DNA from: Flavobacterium sp. HSC-61S13 | Lineage (GTDB): Bacteria; Bacteroidota; Bacteroidia; Flavobacteriales; Flavobacteriaceae | Length of the DNA: 64,000 nucleotides | Direction: 5' to 3' | Assembly: GCF_024171535.1 (NCBI RefSeq) | Contig: NZ_JALJZV010000007.1 | Coordinates: forward strand, 1 to 64,000 | In this document: positions 55,501-63,759 of the stretch, piece by piece | Numbering within the stretch: position 1 is the first letter of the stretch | Layout: every line of letters begins with the position of its first letter | Translations under genes and position numbers: made by a program | The notes under the pieces: generated by a model | Told to the model about the DNA's origin: nothing | Databases searched by the model: none | Seen by the model: the letters and a program-made list of their open reading frames with translations, nothing else

Positions 55501-56202
55501 CACATTTTGTTCGGCCACCGTCCAATATTTAGTATAATAATGCAAGGCTTCGTCTCCAAATGGATCTAGTAGTGCTGCGAGATACTGATTGTCCATATCT
55601 GCTGTAAGAGTACTTAAAACCCCTTGAATCACCAATAAGAATATAATGGAAATAAAACCAACATATACGTTTCTAGTCAAGGTAACAATCGCAAAAACAA
55701 TGGCTCCAATAAACATTAAATTGGGTATTACCAACAATACAAATGGCTGTATATAGGCCATTAAATTAAATGGACCCAATAGTTGTTGATTTGCAAAAGG
55801 TAAAAGTGTAGCGACAAAAATCCCCAAACCAATACTCAATGCAACCAGAATGGTAATCACTAAAGAACTCAAAAACTTTCCAAATAAGTAGGCCGGTTTT
55901 GAAAACGGGTAGGAAAATAGGATGTTGTGAACCTGATATTTAAAATCTCTATAAACAGACGCCCCAACTATAGTCGGTAACAAAAAATAGGTCAGTATGG
56001 TTAATCCATTTATAATTGCACTTAAAGCCAACGGAGAATTGGAATAAGCATTTGATGCAACCGTAACGGAAACACTATCAAATACACCAATGGAACTAGC
56101 CATGACTAAAAAACCTATTAAAAAAAAGCAGAGTCCATAAACATAGAACATCGGGTTTTTAAGCCATCTTTTAAACTCAAAAGAAAATATAGTAGCAAAC
56201 AT
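52561..56202 (-). CDS. ABC-2 permease fused to an M1-type aminopeptidase
   Basis: This 1213-residue protein joins two activities. The first 590 or so residues form an ABC-2 type permease with about twelve membrane helices. The C-terminal part (about 620-1200) is an M1-type zinc peptidase domain. It has HEVAH at 937-941, then WWAHQ, and Glu961 as the likely third zinc ligand (19 residues after the second His by my count; classical M1 has 18). The usual GAMEN exopeptidase motif is not seen; the equivalent region reads SMGTFAQSFANT. The ATPase partner is encoded 3 bp upstream. Such fusions are common in Flavobacteriia; the substrate is unknown. Confidence 0.88.
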   Translation of the reverse strand: MFATIFSFEFKRWLKNPMFYVYGLCFFLIGFLVMASSIGVFDSVSVTVASNAYSNSPLALSAIINGLTILTYFLLPTIVGASVYRDFKYQVHNILFSYPFSKPAYLFGKFLSSLVITILVALSIGLGIFVATLLPFANQQLLGPFNLMAYIQPFVLLVIPNLMFIGAIVFAIVTLTRNVYVGFISIIFLLVIQGVLSTLTADMDNQYLAALLDPFGDEALHYYTKYWTVAEQNVKSIPFEGAMIYNRLIWFGIAVLILIFLYLKFEFTQQGISFERKKKGQRLTKNNFGSITKIELPKVHYNFSWTQNLKNAWSFSNLEFKFIVKNWVFISVLFVGLTFMLISSISMGQIFGTNTYPVTWKVLMIQGDTFGFFILFLTFLFAGLLVQRGPLSKMNLLIDVTPVPNWVMLFSKLIALIKMQMVLVLVVVISGIAIQAYHGYYKFELAHYFFELYGINLVRYAIWAVSALLVQTLFKNYLLGFFTLLALLIGIPFLSKIGVEQDIFYLNRASFYSYSDMNGYGAKLSRYYIYALYWAILAMVFFGVSLLFWRRGLPASMKERFFWGKKRAQAIVLIPMLLALVVFITIGSVIYYEDTVKNVYVSSQEGEKQSAEWEKKYKKYEHQAQPRITDVKIDMDLFPETRDFKVQGTYTLVNKTAKIIDSLLINYNDYPLSLEFGTPTVLLSKDTVFHFDIYQLKKPLGPGDSMVVKFTLQNKPNTLLTAHSPVLENGTFINNSIFPSLGYSDAGELEDNEVRKKYGLGPKDRMALQTDLVARQNTYISSDSDWIQFETTVSTSPDQIAIAPGYLQKEWTANGRRYFHYKMDQKMLNFYAFNSARFEVVKDRWNDVNIEIYYHKGHEYNLDRMIEATKKSLTYYSDNYSPYQHKQVRIIEFPNSMGTFAQSFANTIPFSEAIGFIAKIDENDEDAVDYPFSVVAHEVAHQWWAHQVIGANVQGATLLSESLSEYSALKVLEHEYGKPQMRKFLKDALDSYLSGRGRERKKEQPLMYNENQQYIHYNKGSLVLYALSDYIGEKNMNDALKKYVQKVAFQEPPYTIASELVDNLNQATPDSLKYLIPDMFETITLYDNKVVKVSSEPLKNGKFEVTFEVQVAKYRSDDQGTRIFKDARGKTLSLKTSKDESIYSLPLQDYIEIGVFAQDEKTKKEKVLYLEKRKINQIDNKFTIVVDSKPSEVGVDPYNKLIDTKSSDNRMKI

Positions 56203-56205
56203 GGA

Positions 56206-57078
56206 TTAATCTTTTTTAAGTGCAACAAAATAAACATCCTCCAGTTGCGGTTTTGCAGCTTCAAAACTGCTATCCGGTTGTTCTGAACTACAAATTCTGA
56301 CCGTTAATTTATTTTCTTGGTTATATTTAGAGGATAAAACCTGATACTTTGCTTCGGCGGCTTCGAGTTCTTCCCGTTCAATTACCTTGCTCCAAATTTT
56401 TCCTTCCAATTGAGCTTCCGCCTGTTTAGGAGTGCTTCTTTGTAGAATCTTTCCGCCGTTTAGAATCGCCATTTCATGACACAATTCATTGACATCATCG
56501 ACGATATGCGTAGAAAAGATCACCACATGGTTGGTACCGATTTCACGCAATACATTTAAAAATCGGTGACGCTCAGCTGGGTCAAGTCCTGCAGTTGGTT
56601 CATCTACAATAATCAATTTTGGATCGTTAAGCAATAACTGAGCTATTCCGAAACGTTGTTTCATTCCACCAGAATACCCACTAACGCTTTTGTAGCGCGC
56701 TTCCTCTAAATTCGTTATTTCCAAAACCTTGGATACTATAGCTTTGCGCTCCTGAGCATTTCCAATCCCTTTTAAGCGAGCAAAATAATCGAGTAAGCTC
56801 TCGGCCGACATATTGGGATAAACTCCAAAATCTTGCGGTAAATAACCCAAAACCTTCCTCAAGGCATCTTGATCTTGAAGCACATCAATTCCATCGAATT
56901 CAATACTGCCGGAATCCGGCTTTTGTAAAGTGGCGATGGTACGCATCAACGAAGACTTTCCTGCGCCATTTGGTCCTAAAAGGCCAAACATCCCAGTTCC
57001 GATTTCTAAATTAAGGTTATCTAATGCTTTGACACCGTTTTTATAAGTTTTACTAAGATTTTCTATTTTGAGTTTCAT
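56206..57078 (-). CDS. ABC-2 type transporter ATP-binding protein
   Basis: This 290-residue ATPase has Walker A GPNGAGKSS, Q-loop YLPQDFG, signature YSGGMKQR, Walker B LIIVDEPTAGLD and an H-loop in IFSTHIVDD. A C-terminal extension of about 70 residues follows the core. It lies 3 bp before the permease/M1 fusion gene and should power it. Confidence 0.93.
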   Translation of the reverse strand: MKLKIENLSKTYKNGVKALDNLNLEIGTGMFGLLGPNGAGKSSLMRTIATLQKPDSGSIEFDGIDVLQDQDALRKVLGYLPQDFGVYPNMSAESLLDYFARLKGIGNAQERKAIVSKVLEITNLEEARYKSVSGYSGGMKQRFGIAQLLLNDPKLIIVDEPTAGLDPAERHRFLNVLREIGTNHVVIFSTHIVDDVNELCHEMAILNGGKILQRSTPKQAEAQLEGKIWSKVIEREELEAAEAKYQVLSSKYNQENKLTVRICSSEQPDSSFEAAKPQLEDVYFVALKKD

Positions 57079-57206
57079 ATTTATAGGTTGGTTGTGACGC
57101 GTTACTAAGGATTAGTACAAAGATTTTACACAATTACTATCTTTTATAAAAGATCCTTTAATAATTAGTAGCCTTTTATTTTTTTTGTTACAAAAAACCA
57201 TAAAAT

Positions 57207-57240
57207 AAAAAAAGAGGAAACAAAATGTTTCCTCTTTTTT
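57207..57240 (-). terminator. intrinsic terminator of the cysteine-synthase-like gene
   Basis: Stem AAAAGAGGAAAC with complement and a 5-nt loop, with an A run that reads as T on the minus strand. Confidence 0.88.
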
Positions 57241-57261
57241 ACTTTTTATATCTTTTTGCGA

Positions 57262-58302
57262 TTATTTGATATACTCGATCTTAAGTGCTTCTTCTCTATT
57301 AACATTATCGAAAAACCCTTGCTCAGTCATCCATTCGTCACTATAAACTTTACTCATATATCGCGATCCATGATCAGGAAAAATTAGAATAACATTACTG
57401 TTTTCGTCAAATTCACCTTCTTCTGCGAATTGTTTTACCGCTTGAAAAGCAGCACCAGAAGTGTAACCTACAAATAGACCTTCGGTTTTAGCTAACTCTC
57501 TTGCAGTATGCGCACTGTCTTCATCTGAAACTTTGATAAATTTATCGATCACCTCAAAATCAGTTGCTGTAGGAATTAAATTTTTTCCCAATCCCTCAAT
57601 TCTATATGGATAAATCTCTTTTGGATCTAACTCCTTTGTCTCATGGTATTTTTTTAATACGGACCCGAAAGCATCCACACCCAAAATTCTGATATTAGGA
57701 TTTTGCTCTTTTAAGAATTTAGCCGTACCGGAAATAGTTCCACCAGTACCTGAGCAAGCTACTAAATGCGTAATTAAACCGTTGGTTTGCTCCCAAATTT
57801 CAGGTCCGGTCGTTTTGTAATGTGCTTCAACGTTTAAATCGTTGAAATATTGATTGATGTAAACCGATCCTTTAGTTTCTTCATGCAAGCGCTTGGCTAC
57901 ACAGTAGTACGATCTCGGATCGTCAGCTGCAACATGGGCTGGGCAAACATATACCTTAGCTCCCATAGCTCTCAGCATGTCTATTTTATCTGCAGAAGAT
58001 TTGGAGGTAACTGCTAAAACACACTCATATCCTTTAATAATGCTCACCATTGCAATACTAAACCCTGTATTTCCCGAAGTGGTTTCGATGATGGTATCTC
58101 CCGGTTTTAATATTCCTTTTCTCTCTGCTTCTTCAATAATATGAAGCGCAATTCTATCTTTGGTGGAGTGCCCTGGATTAAAAGCTTCAACTTTAGCATA
58201 AAAATTACCTTTTAATCCTGTACTAATTCTATTTAACTTAACTAAAGGAGTGTTTCCTATTAGCTCTAATAGATTATCACAGGCTTTTATCTCTTCTTTC
58301 AT
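57262..58302 (-). CDS. PLP-dependent cysteine synthase family protein
   Basis: This 346-residue fold-type II PLP enzyme has the lysine motif NPGHSTKDR (Lys48; the common form is PGGSVKDR), the substrate loop TSGNTGFS near 79-86, and the PLP phosphate loop GTGGTISG. It fits the cysteine synthase/cystathionine beta-synthase family. It may make cysteine from O-acetylserine or act as CBS. No regulatory domain is present. It is a lone gene with its own terminator. Confidence 0.87.
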   Translation of the reverse strand: MKEEIKACDNLLELIGNTPLVKLNRISTGLKGNFYAKVEAFNPGHSTKDRIALHIIEEAERKGILKPGDTIIETTSGNTGFSIAMVSIIKGYECVLAVTSKSSADKIDMLRAMGAKVYVCPAHVAADDPRSYYCVAKRLHEETKGSVYINQYFNDLNVEAHYKTTGPEIWEQTNGLITHLVACSGTGGTISGTAKFLKEQNPNIRILGVDAFGSVLKKYHETKELDPKEIYPYRIEGLGKNLIPTATDFEVIDKFIKVSDEDSAHTARELAKTEGLFVGYTSGAAFQAVKQFAEEGEFDENSNVILIFPDHGSRYMSKVYSDEWMTEQGFFDNVNREEALKIEYIK

Positions 58303-58360
58303 AAGTATTATTTTAATTAAGGCTCCTAACTTGGTTTAATTATTGACCTTTAAAACATTG

Positions 58361-58368
58361 CAAATTTA
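58361..58368 (-). promoter_or_regulatory. -7 element (TAAATTTG) of the cysteine-synthase-like gene
   Basis: TAnnTTTG match on the minus strand, 58 bp before the ATG. Confidence 0.5.
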
Positions 58369-58383
58369 ATAAAAAAAACCGAA

Positions 58384-60447
58384 CTACTTTTTGATTCCTT
58401 CTAAATCTAATAAAAAAGCATATTCTTTAGCGACTTCTTTGATCGCTTCAAATCGACCAGAAGCTCCTCCGTGTCCGGCTTCCATATTGGTATCCAAAAG
58501 CAATAAATTCTGATCCGTTTTTAGGACGCGCAATTTTGCTACCCATTTAGCTGGTTCCCAATACTGTACCTGCGAATCATGAAACCCTGTTGAAACATAC
58601 ATATTTGGATAGTCTTGAACGCGCACATTATCGTAGGGAGAATACTGCATCATATAGTCGTAATATTCCTTTTCATTGGGATTACCCCATTCATCATATT
58701 CCCCAGTGGTCAACGGTATGGAGTCGTCTAACATCGTAGTCACTACATCTACAAAAGGTACCTGAGCAATAATTCCGTTGTATAACTGTGGCGCCATATT
58801 TATGATGGCTCCCATTAATAAACCTCCTGCCGAGCCCCCTTCTGCATATAAATGTTTCGGTGCTGTATAATTTTGGTCAATTAAAAACTTCGAACAATCG
58901 ATGAAGTCTGTAAAGGTATTGATCTTGGTCAACAGTTTTCCATCATCATACCACGCTCTACCCAAATCTTCTCCACCTCGAACATGCGCAATAGCATAAA
59001 CAAAACCTCTATCCAATAAACTCAAGCGTATCGATGAGAAATAAGGCTCTATCATTGTACCGTAGGATCCGTAACCGTATAACAATAGCGGATTGCTACT
59101 ATTTTGCTCAATTCCCTTTCTATAAACCATTGAAATCGGAATTAGCGTTCCATCTGCTGCAGGTGCCCATACCCTTTTTTCAATATAATTTTCTTTGTCA
59201 AATAGCCCACCCAGAACCTCTTGTTCCTTCTTAACTTCTTTTTCTTTCGTACGCATATTAAAATCAATCACAGAAATCGGTGTCGCTAGAGATTGATATC
59301 CATAACGTAAGATTTCAGTATCAAAATCAATATTCGTCCCCGTATAAGCCGTATAAGTTTCACTTTCAAAGGGTAAATAATACGCAGGTTCTGACGCTGA
59401 CCAAGGTTGAATCTTTATTTTAGACAACCCATCCGAACGTTCAGAAATCACTAAATAATCTTTAAATATATCAATTCCTTCTAACAAAACGTCATCTCTA
59501 TGCGGAATTAATTCCACCCAATGCGATTGTTGCGTTTCGAATTCTGGAGTAATCATCAATTTAAAATTCTCCGCATCATCCTTATTCGTTAAAACATAAA
59601 AACGCTCACCATAATGAGCAATGGAATATTCCAATCCCCTTTCACGCTCTTGAAAAACCTTAAACGAGCCATCTGGCTCATCTGCCTTAAGAATTTGAAA
59701 CTCCGAAGTTAACGTACTCTCAGACTCTATAACAATATATTTTTTGGATTTTTCTTTATAAACTCCTATTGAAAACGTATTATCCTCTTCAAAGTACACC
59801 AATACATCTTCGGAATTCGGCGTACCCAATTTGTGTTTAAAAATTTTATCCGATCTCAAAGTCAACGCATCTTTTCGGGTATAAAACAAAGTTTTGTTAT
59901 CATTAGCCCAGGTAGATCCACCGGTAGTGTTTTCGATTTTTGTATCGAGTATTTCTCCAGTCAATAAATTTTTTAACTGAATAGTATATTCCCGTCTAGA
60001 AACAGTGTCCACAGCAAAAGCTGCCCAGATATTATCATCTGAAATATTAATCCCTTTTAAATTAAAATATGTATGCCCTTCTGCTAATTCGTTACAATTG
60101 AATAGAATTTCTTCCTCAGCTGCCAAGGTTAATTTTTTTCTTGAATAAATAGGGTAATCTTGACCTTTCTCAAAACGTGTGATATAATAATACCCATTAT
60201 ATAAGTATGGTACAGAAGCATCATCTTCTTTTATTCTAGCTTTTATTTCGTCAAACAAAGATTTCTGCAAATCTTCCGTATGAGCTGTCATTTTTTGATA
60301 ATATTCGTTTTCTTGATTTAGATAATCAATCACCTGAGTATCTTCTCTTTGATTCATCCAATAGTAATTATCTACCCGCAGCTGCTGATGTTTTTCCAAG
60401 TTCAATGGAATAATTGGAGCAATAGGTGCATCAATACTTTTATTCAT
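58384..60447 (-). CDS. oligopeptidase B-type S9 serine peptidase
   Basis: This 687-residue prolyl oligopeptidase-family enzyme has an N-terminal seven-bladed propeller (about 70-400). A catalytic domain follows with the nucleophile in GGSAGG, ending with EAGHGGASGR that holds the catalytic His. Length and the acidic insertions match oligopeptidase B, which cuts after Arg and Lys in short peptides. The frame runs to 60486, but the ATG at 60447 (MNKSIDAPI) is the start, because the promoter at 60473-60480 lies between. Confidence 0.92.
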   Translation of the reverse strand: MNKSIDAPIAPIIPLNLEKHQQLRVDNYYWMNQREDTQVIDYLNQENEYYQKMTAHTEDLQKSLFDEIKARIKEDDASVPYLYNGYYYITRFEKGQDYPIYSRKKLTLAAEEEILFNCNELAEGHTYFNLKGINISDDNIWAAFAVDTVSRREYTIQLKNLLTGEILDTKIENTTGGSTWANDNKTLFYTRKDALTLRSDKIFKHKLGTPNSEDVLVYFEEDNTFSIGVYKEKSKKYIVIESESTLTSEFQILKADEPDGSFKVFQERERGLEYSIAHYGERFYVLTNKDDAENFKLMITPEFETQQSHWVELIPHRDDVLLEGIDIFKDYLVISERSDGLSKIKIQPWSASEPAYYLPFESETYTAYTGTNIDFDTEILRYGYQSLATPISVIDFNMRTKEKEVKKEQEVLGGLFDKENYIEKRVWAPAADGTLIPISMVYRKGIEQNSSNPLLLYGYGSYGTMIEPYFSSIRLSLLDRGFVYAIAHVRGGEDLGRAWYDDGKLLTKINTFTDFIDCSKFLIDQNYTAPKHLYAEGGSAGGLLMGAIINMAPQLYNGIIAQVPFVDVVTTMLDDSIPLTTGEYDEWGNPNEKEYYDYMMQYSPYDNVRVQDYPNMYVSTGFHDSQVQYWEPAKWVAKLRVLKTDQNLLLLDTNMEAGHGGASGRFEAIKEVAKEYAFLLDLEGIKK

Positions 60448-60472
60448 TATATCTTTGTTTTTTAATCTCGTG

Positions 60473-60480
60473 CAAAAGTA
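60473..60480 (-). promoter_or_regulatory. -7 element (TACTTTTG) that decides the oligopeptidase start
   Basis: TAnnTTTG match on the minus strand, 26 bp before the ATG at 60447. Confidence 0.6.
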
Positions 60481-60547
60481 CCACAATTGCTTATTTTAAA
60501 AGACTGCTTTTGGAGATACTTTTTTCGATTTATAAAATGCAATTTAA

Positions 60548-60555
60548 TAAATTTG
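60548..60555 (+). promoter_or_regulatory. -7 element (TAAATTTG) of the YbaB gene
   Basis: TAnnTTTG match 27 bp before the YbaB ATG, back to back with the oligopeptidase promoter. Confidence 0.55.
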
Positions 60556-60582
60556 TAAACACAATCACTAAAAAACAATATC

Positions 60583-60906
60583 ATGTTTGGAGACCTAATG
60601 GGTATGATGGGAAAACTGAAAGAAGCCCAACGAAAAATTGAAGAAACCAAAAAACGTTTAGACCACGTTTTAGTAGACGAACAAAGTTCAGATGGACTCT
60701 TAAAAATAACCATCACAGCAAATCACACGATCAAATCGGTTCAAATTGACGATGCCCTACTTCAAGACAAAGAACAATTAGAGGATTATATGGTATTAAC
60801 TCTAAATCGAGCTATTGCACGTGCAACAAAAATTAACGAAGCCGAAGTGGCTGCAACCGCACAAGATGGAATGCCAGACTTACCTGGTTTAGATCTATTT
60901 AAATAA
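60583..60906 (+). CDS. ybaB: YbaB/EbfC family nucleoid-associated protein
   Basis: This 107-residue protein binds DNA as a dimer. It opens with [20 protein letters not shown], the family start, then a beta sheet ([20 protein letters not shown]) and a helical tail ending [10 protein letters not shown]. In many bacteria it lies with dnaX and recR; here neither is present. It is followed by the DUF4369 gene after 41 bp. Confidence 0.92.
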   Translation: MFGDLMGMMGKLKEAQRKIEETKKRLDHVLVDEQSSDGLLKITITANHTIKSVQIDDALLQDKEQLEDYMVLTLNRAIARATKINEAEVAATAQDGMPDLPGLDLFK

Positions 60907-60947
60907 TTCACAAGCCAAAGAACTCTTAAGGTTAATAACAACTGCAA

Positions 60948-61679
60948 ATGAAAAAAATACTTTTACTATCTATTCTTTCCTTATCCACCTTATTGGTTTC
61001 TTGTAATAAAGAAGCTCAGTCTGGAAACCTGACCATTTCAGGAAAGGTTGAAGGCCTAAAGCAAGGTACGCTTTATATTCAAAGAATCCAAGATACGACT
61101 ATGGTTACCTTAGACAGTATCATCATCAAGGGAAACTCCGAATTTCAAACATCCCTTCAAATCGAAGATCCTGAAATGTTTTTCCTTTCCTTAAATCGCG
61201 GAACTACTGCATCACAAGACAATCAGTTGATGTTTTTTGCCGAACCCGGTAAAATCCATATCGAAACTTCACTAAAGAATTTTTATGCAGACGCTAAGAT
61301 AAGTGGTTCAAAAAATCAAAACGTTTATGAAGATTATTTAAAAACACGTGCATTAATTACGGACAAACAAAACGAAATATTGATTGCTATTCTAAATGCT
61401 GAAAAAGAAGGTAAACTAGCACAAAAAGACAGCTTGTTAAATCTCTCAACCAAGATCAGTGGTAAAAGGTATTTAAATGCCGTAAATTTCGCCATTACAC
61501 ACGCGGATTCAGACGTAGCCTCTTATATAGCGCTTTCTGAAATCTATGATCGTCCAATAAAATACTTGGACACCATCCAAAACTCCTTAAAAGATGGTGC
61601 AGCAGATCGAAAATACGGTAAAGCATTAAAAGAATTTATCAAGGAACGCAAGGAAGGCGAAAAAGCAACGGACAACTAG
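60948..61679 (+). CDS. DUF4369 lipoprotein
   Basis: This 243-residue protein has a lipoprotein signal (lipobox LLVSC). A DUF4369 domain follows (NLTISGKVEGLKQGTLYIQRI ... FFAEPGKIHIETSLKNFYAD), then a helical part. DUF4369 often precedes thioredoxin domains in envelope thiol-disulfide proteins of Bacteroidota; here no thioredoxin domain follows, so it is a short form. Function unknown. It ends shortly before a strong terminator. Confidence 0.85.
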   Translation: MKKILLLSILSLSTLLVSCNKEAQSGNLTISGKVEGLKQGTLYIQRIQDTTMVTLDSIIIKGNSEFQTSLQIEDPEMFFLSLNRGTTASQDNQLMFFAEPGKIHIETSLKNFYADAKISGSKNQNVYEDYLKTRALITDKQNEILIAILNAEKEGKLAQKDSLLNLSTKISGKRYLNAVNFAITHADSDVASYIALSEIYDRPIKYLDTIQNSLKDGAADRKYGKALKEFIKERKEGEKATDN

Positions 61680-61701
61680 TCGCCACTGCATACCTATTTA
61701 A

Positions 61702-61739
61702 ACAAAAACAGCCTAAGTAATACTTAGGCTGTTTTTGTT
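61702..61739 (+). terminator. intrinsic terminator of the YbaB-DUF4369 unit
   Basis: A 15-bp perfect stem (AAAAACAGCCTAAGT and complement) with a 3-nt loop and a T run. Confidence 0.9.
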
Positions 61740-61989
61740 TCCCCTTATACCAAATGATGTTGAGAAAAAAGCCTAAATCACTACTGCCCAAAAACAGTTG
61801 TTGCGTTTATCGCATAATAGACAAGTAACGAACGGCACTACTACCTCTATAACGACACTTCTTCAGATCATAAAAGCGCGTTTAACAACAGCATTCCATC
61901 AAACAGACCCTTGGTTTATAAAAACAAAAAAAGACGCTTAAAAGCGCCTTCTTCAAATGGTTTTCTTTTATATAAAACCGAACAGTATA

Positions 61990-62023
61990 AAAACAAAAAA
62001 ACCACCTAAAAATAGATGGTTTT
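61990..62023 (-). terminator. intrinsic terminator of the tRNA-Thr genes
   Basis: Stem AAAACCA-CTA with TAG-TGGTTTT (one mismatch), followed by T-rich sequence on the minus strand. It begins a few bases after the 3' end of the downstream tRNA. Confidence 0.75.
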
Positions 62024-62026
62024 CTG

Positions 62027-62100
62027 AGCCGATAGAGGGACTCGAACCCACGACCTGCTGATTACAAATCAGCTGCTCTAGCCAGCTGAGCTACACCGGC
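62027..62100 (-). tRNA. tRNA-Thr (anticodon TGT), copy 1
   Basis: A 74-nt cloverleaf on the minus strand. It begins GCCGGTGTAGCTCAGCTGG, has anticodon loop TTTGTAA (anticodon TGT, reads ACA), a T-arm GGTTCGAGTCC, and ends CGGC plus T as discriminator. No CCA is encoded. The seventh acceptor pair is G-U here. Confidence 0.95.
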
Positions 62101-62122
62101 GGCTTATTCTTTTTATGCTGTG

Positions 62123-62153
62123 CAAACTTATCACTTTATTTCTTAAAAAGCAA
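62123..62153 (-). promoter_or_regulatory. promoter of tRNA-Thr copy 1 (TTG-N20-TAAGTTTG)
   Basis: TTG at 62151-62153 and TAAGTTTG at 62123-62130 on the minus strand, between the two tRNA copies, 22 bp before the 5' end of copy 1. Confidence 0.6.
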
Positions 62154-62185
62154 AACAAAAATCGTTAATTTTTAAGAACTTTTTG

Positions 62186-62259
62186 AGCCGATGGAGGGAC
62201 TCGAACCCACGACCTGCTGATTACAAATCAGCTGCTCTAGCCAGCTGAGCTACACCGGC
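62186..62259 (-). tRNA. tRNA-Thr (anticodon TGT), copy 2
   Basis: A 74-nt cloverleaf identical to copy 1 except for one base in the 3' acceptor strand (C in place of T), which turns the seventh acceptor pair from G-U to G-C. The anticodon is TGT and no CCA is encoded. It is transcribed first, from its own consensus promoter. Confidence 0.95.
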
Positions 62260-62275
62260 GACTCATTTGCGAGTG

Positions 62276-62305
62276 CAAAGATAAAATACATTTTGAATTT
62301 CGCAA
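62276..62305 (-). promoter_or_regulatory. promoter of tRNA-Thr copy 2 (TTG-N19-TATCTTTG)
   Basis: TTG at 62303-62305 and TATCTTTG at 62276-62283 on the minus strand with exactly 19 bp between them, a full consensus match. Confidence 0.75.
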
Positions 62306-62338
62306 TATATTTTTTCTTTTTTTTAAGCCTTTTTGCGA

Positions 62339-62605
62339 TTAAAGTGCGTTGATTTTCTCAACTAACTGACCTGCAGATTCTTCCAATTCAACATAAATTT
62401 GTTTGAAATGAGCTTTTTTATCTTCTACTTTTTTCGCGTTAACTTTAGCGATTAAAACGTCGAATTTTTGTAATGTTTCTTCGATCAAATCGTTTGTTTT
62501 CTCAGTTGGCGCTCCAACTGTAGCCATTTCATGAATATAAATCGCTTGAATAAGATCACCTAATACATAGTGAATATCTTTCTTTAAATTTTTTACGCTT
62601 GCCAT
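62339..62605 (-). CDS. small conserved helical protein, unknown function
   Basis: This 88-residue protein is mostly helical and charged (MASVKNLKKDIHYVLGDLIQ, then EETLQKFDVLIAKVNAKK, ending QLVEKINAL). It has no signal peptide, membrane segment or cysteine. I recall similar short uncharacterised proteins in flavobacteria, but cannot assign a domain. It has its own TAnnTTTG element (62637-62644) and lies 63 bp after the manA stop on the same strand. Confidence 0.8.
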   Translation of the reverse strand: MASVKNLKKDIHYVLGDLIQAIYIHEMATVGAPTEKTNDLIEETLQKFDVLIAKVNAKKVEDKKAHFKQIYVELEESAGQLVEKINAL

Positions 62606-62636
62606 TTTCTTATACTTTTTAAAAAATAATTGTTTG

Positions 62637-62644
62637 CAAAGTTA
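62637..62644 (-). promoter_or_regulatory. -7 element (TAACTTTG) of the small helical protein gene
   Basis: TAnnTTTG match on the minus strand, 31 bp before the ATG at 62605. Confidence 0.5.
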
Positions 62645-62668
62645 CAACTTTAAATTCGATACTCATAT

Positions 62669-63640
62669 TTAAGATATGAATATTTCCAGCAAAGATGCCT
62701 TTCCCTCTAATTTATAGTTTTTTAAAGCCGCTGGAATTAAAAAAGTATCTCCTTTCTTAAACTCAAAAGCCTGTTGCTCTTCGATCAAAACCGACATCCC
62801 CCCTTCGGTACACACGTATATATGAAAGCTATCTCCTTGTTTTTCAGCCTCAAAAATCCCATCTAATGGAATATAATTCACTCTAAAATAAGGACAATCC
62901 ACAATCATATTTCCTTGATTGGGTTCTCGTTGATAAAACAGCTCTACCTGTCGCGGTCGATAATCTATGGCATCTAAAGCCAAATCGATATGCAATTCGC
63001 GCTCTTTACCTGTCGAATCCACGCGATCCCAGTCATAAACTCGATAAGTAATGTCGGATGTTTGTTGAATTTCTGCAAGTAAAACCCCTTTACCGATGGC
63101 GTGAATAGTACCCGTTTCGATAAAAAAGACATCCCCCACATTCACGGAAATCTCCTTTAATATAGAAGGTAAGGTTTTGTGCTCTAAATGATATAAATAA
63201 TCCTCAGAACTCACCGGACCGTTAAACCCGACTACCACCCTAGATCCCTCATCTGCCTGCATCACATACCACATCTCTGTTTTACCGAATGACTGATGGC
63301 GCGCTTGGGCTAAATCGTCGTTCGGATGCAATTGTATCGACAAATCTTCTTTCGCGTCTAAAAATTTAAACAGCAACGGAAATTGTTTACCAAACTTCGC
63401 ATAAATCTTAGTTCCCAAAACTTCTTCTGGAAATAAATCAATCAGCTTTTCAAGAGACATACCTTGGTAATTTCCATTAGAAATTTTACTTATTTCACCG
63501 GGAACCATAGATATCTCCCAACTCTCTCCGACATGCTCAGAATGAATCGTCTTACTTAATAATGTATTTAATTTGGTTCCGCCCCAAATCCTTTCTTTAA
63601 GAATGGGTTCAAAAACCAGGGGATATTTTAAAAAACTCAT
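62669..63640 (-). CDS. manA: mannose-6-phosphate isomerase, class I
   Basis: This 323-residue zinc enzyme interconverts mannose 6-phosphate and fructose 6-phosphate. Zinc-site motifs are visible: IQLHPNDDLAQ (His), GKTEMWYVM (Glu) and GTIHAIGKG (His). The catalytic Arg region is ITYRVYDWDR. The size is that of the short Bacillus-type class. The open frame extends to a GTG at 63655, but the ATG at 63640 (MSFLKYPLVFEP) is the more likely start. Confidence 0.92.
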   Translation of the reverse strand: MSFLKYPLVFEPILKERIWGGTKLNTLLSKTIHSEHVGESWEISMVPGEISKISNGNYQGMSLEKLIDLFPEEVLGTKIYAKFGKQFPLLFKFLDAKEDLSIQLHPNDDLAQARHQSFGKTEMWYVMQADEGSRVVVGFNGPVSSEDYLYHLEHKTLPSILKEISVNVGDVFFIETGTIHAIGKGVLLAEIQQTSDITYRVYDWDRVDSTGKERELHIDLALDAIDYRPRQVELFYQREPNQGNMIVDCPYFRVNYIPLDGIFEAEKQGDSFHIYVCTEGGMSVLIEEQQAFEFKKGDTFLIPAALKNYKLEGKASLLEIFIS

Positions 63641-63759
63641 ATACTTTTGACTCACTTAGTGGAAATAAACGAGTTGTTTAGTTTTGTTTATTTATTTGTT
63701 TTGTTTCGTTTAAAAAACGAAGGCGCAAGTTACTAATTTATCCAATAGGTAAAAGCATT

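Larger units (their letters stand above)
61680..62026. other. gap with stacked terminators, no gene
   Basis: I see no coding sequence. Besides the terminators at each end there is an imperfect hairpin with one mismatch (GACGCTT/AAGCGCC, about 61929-61944) flanked by an A run on its left. This would help stop minus-strand reading from the tRNA genes. Confidence 0.6.
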
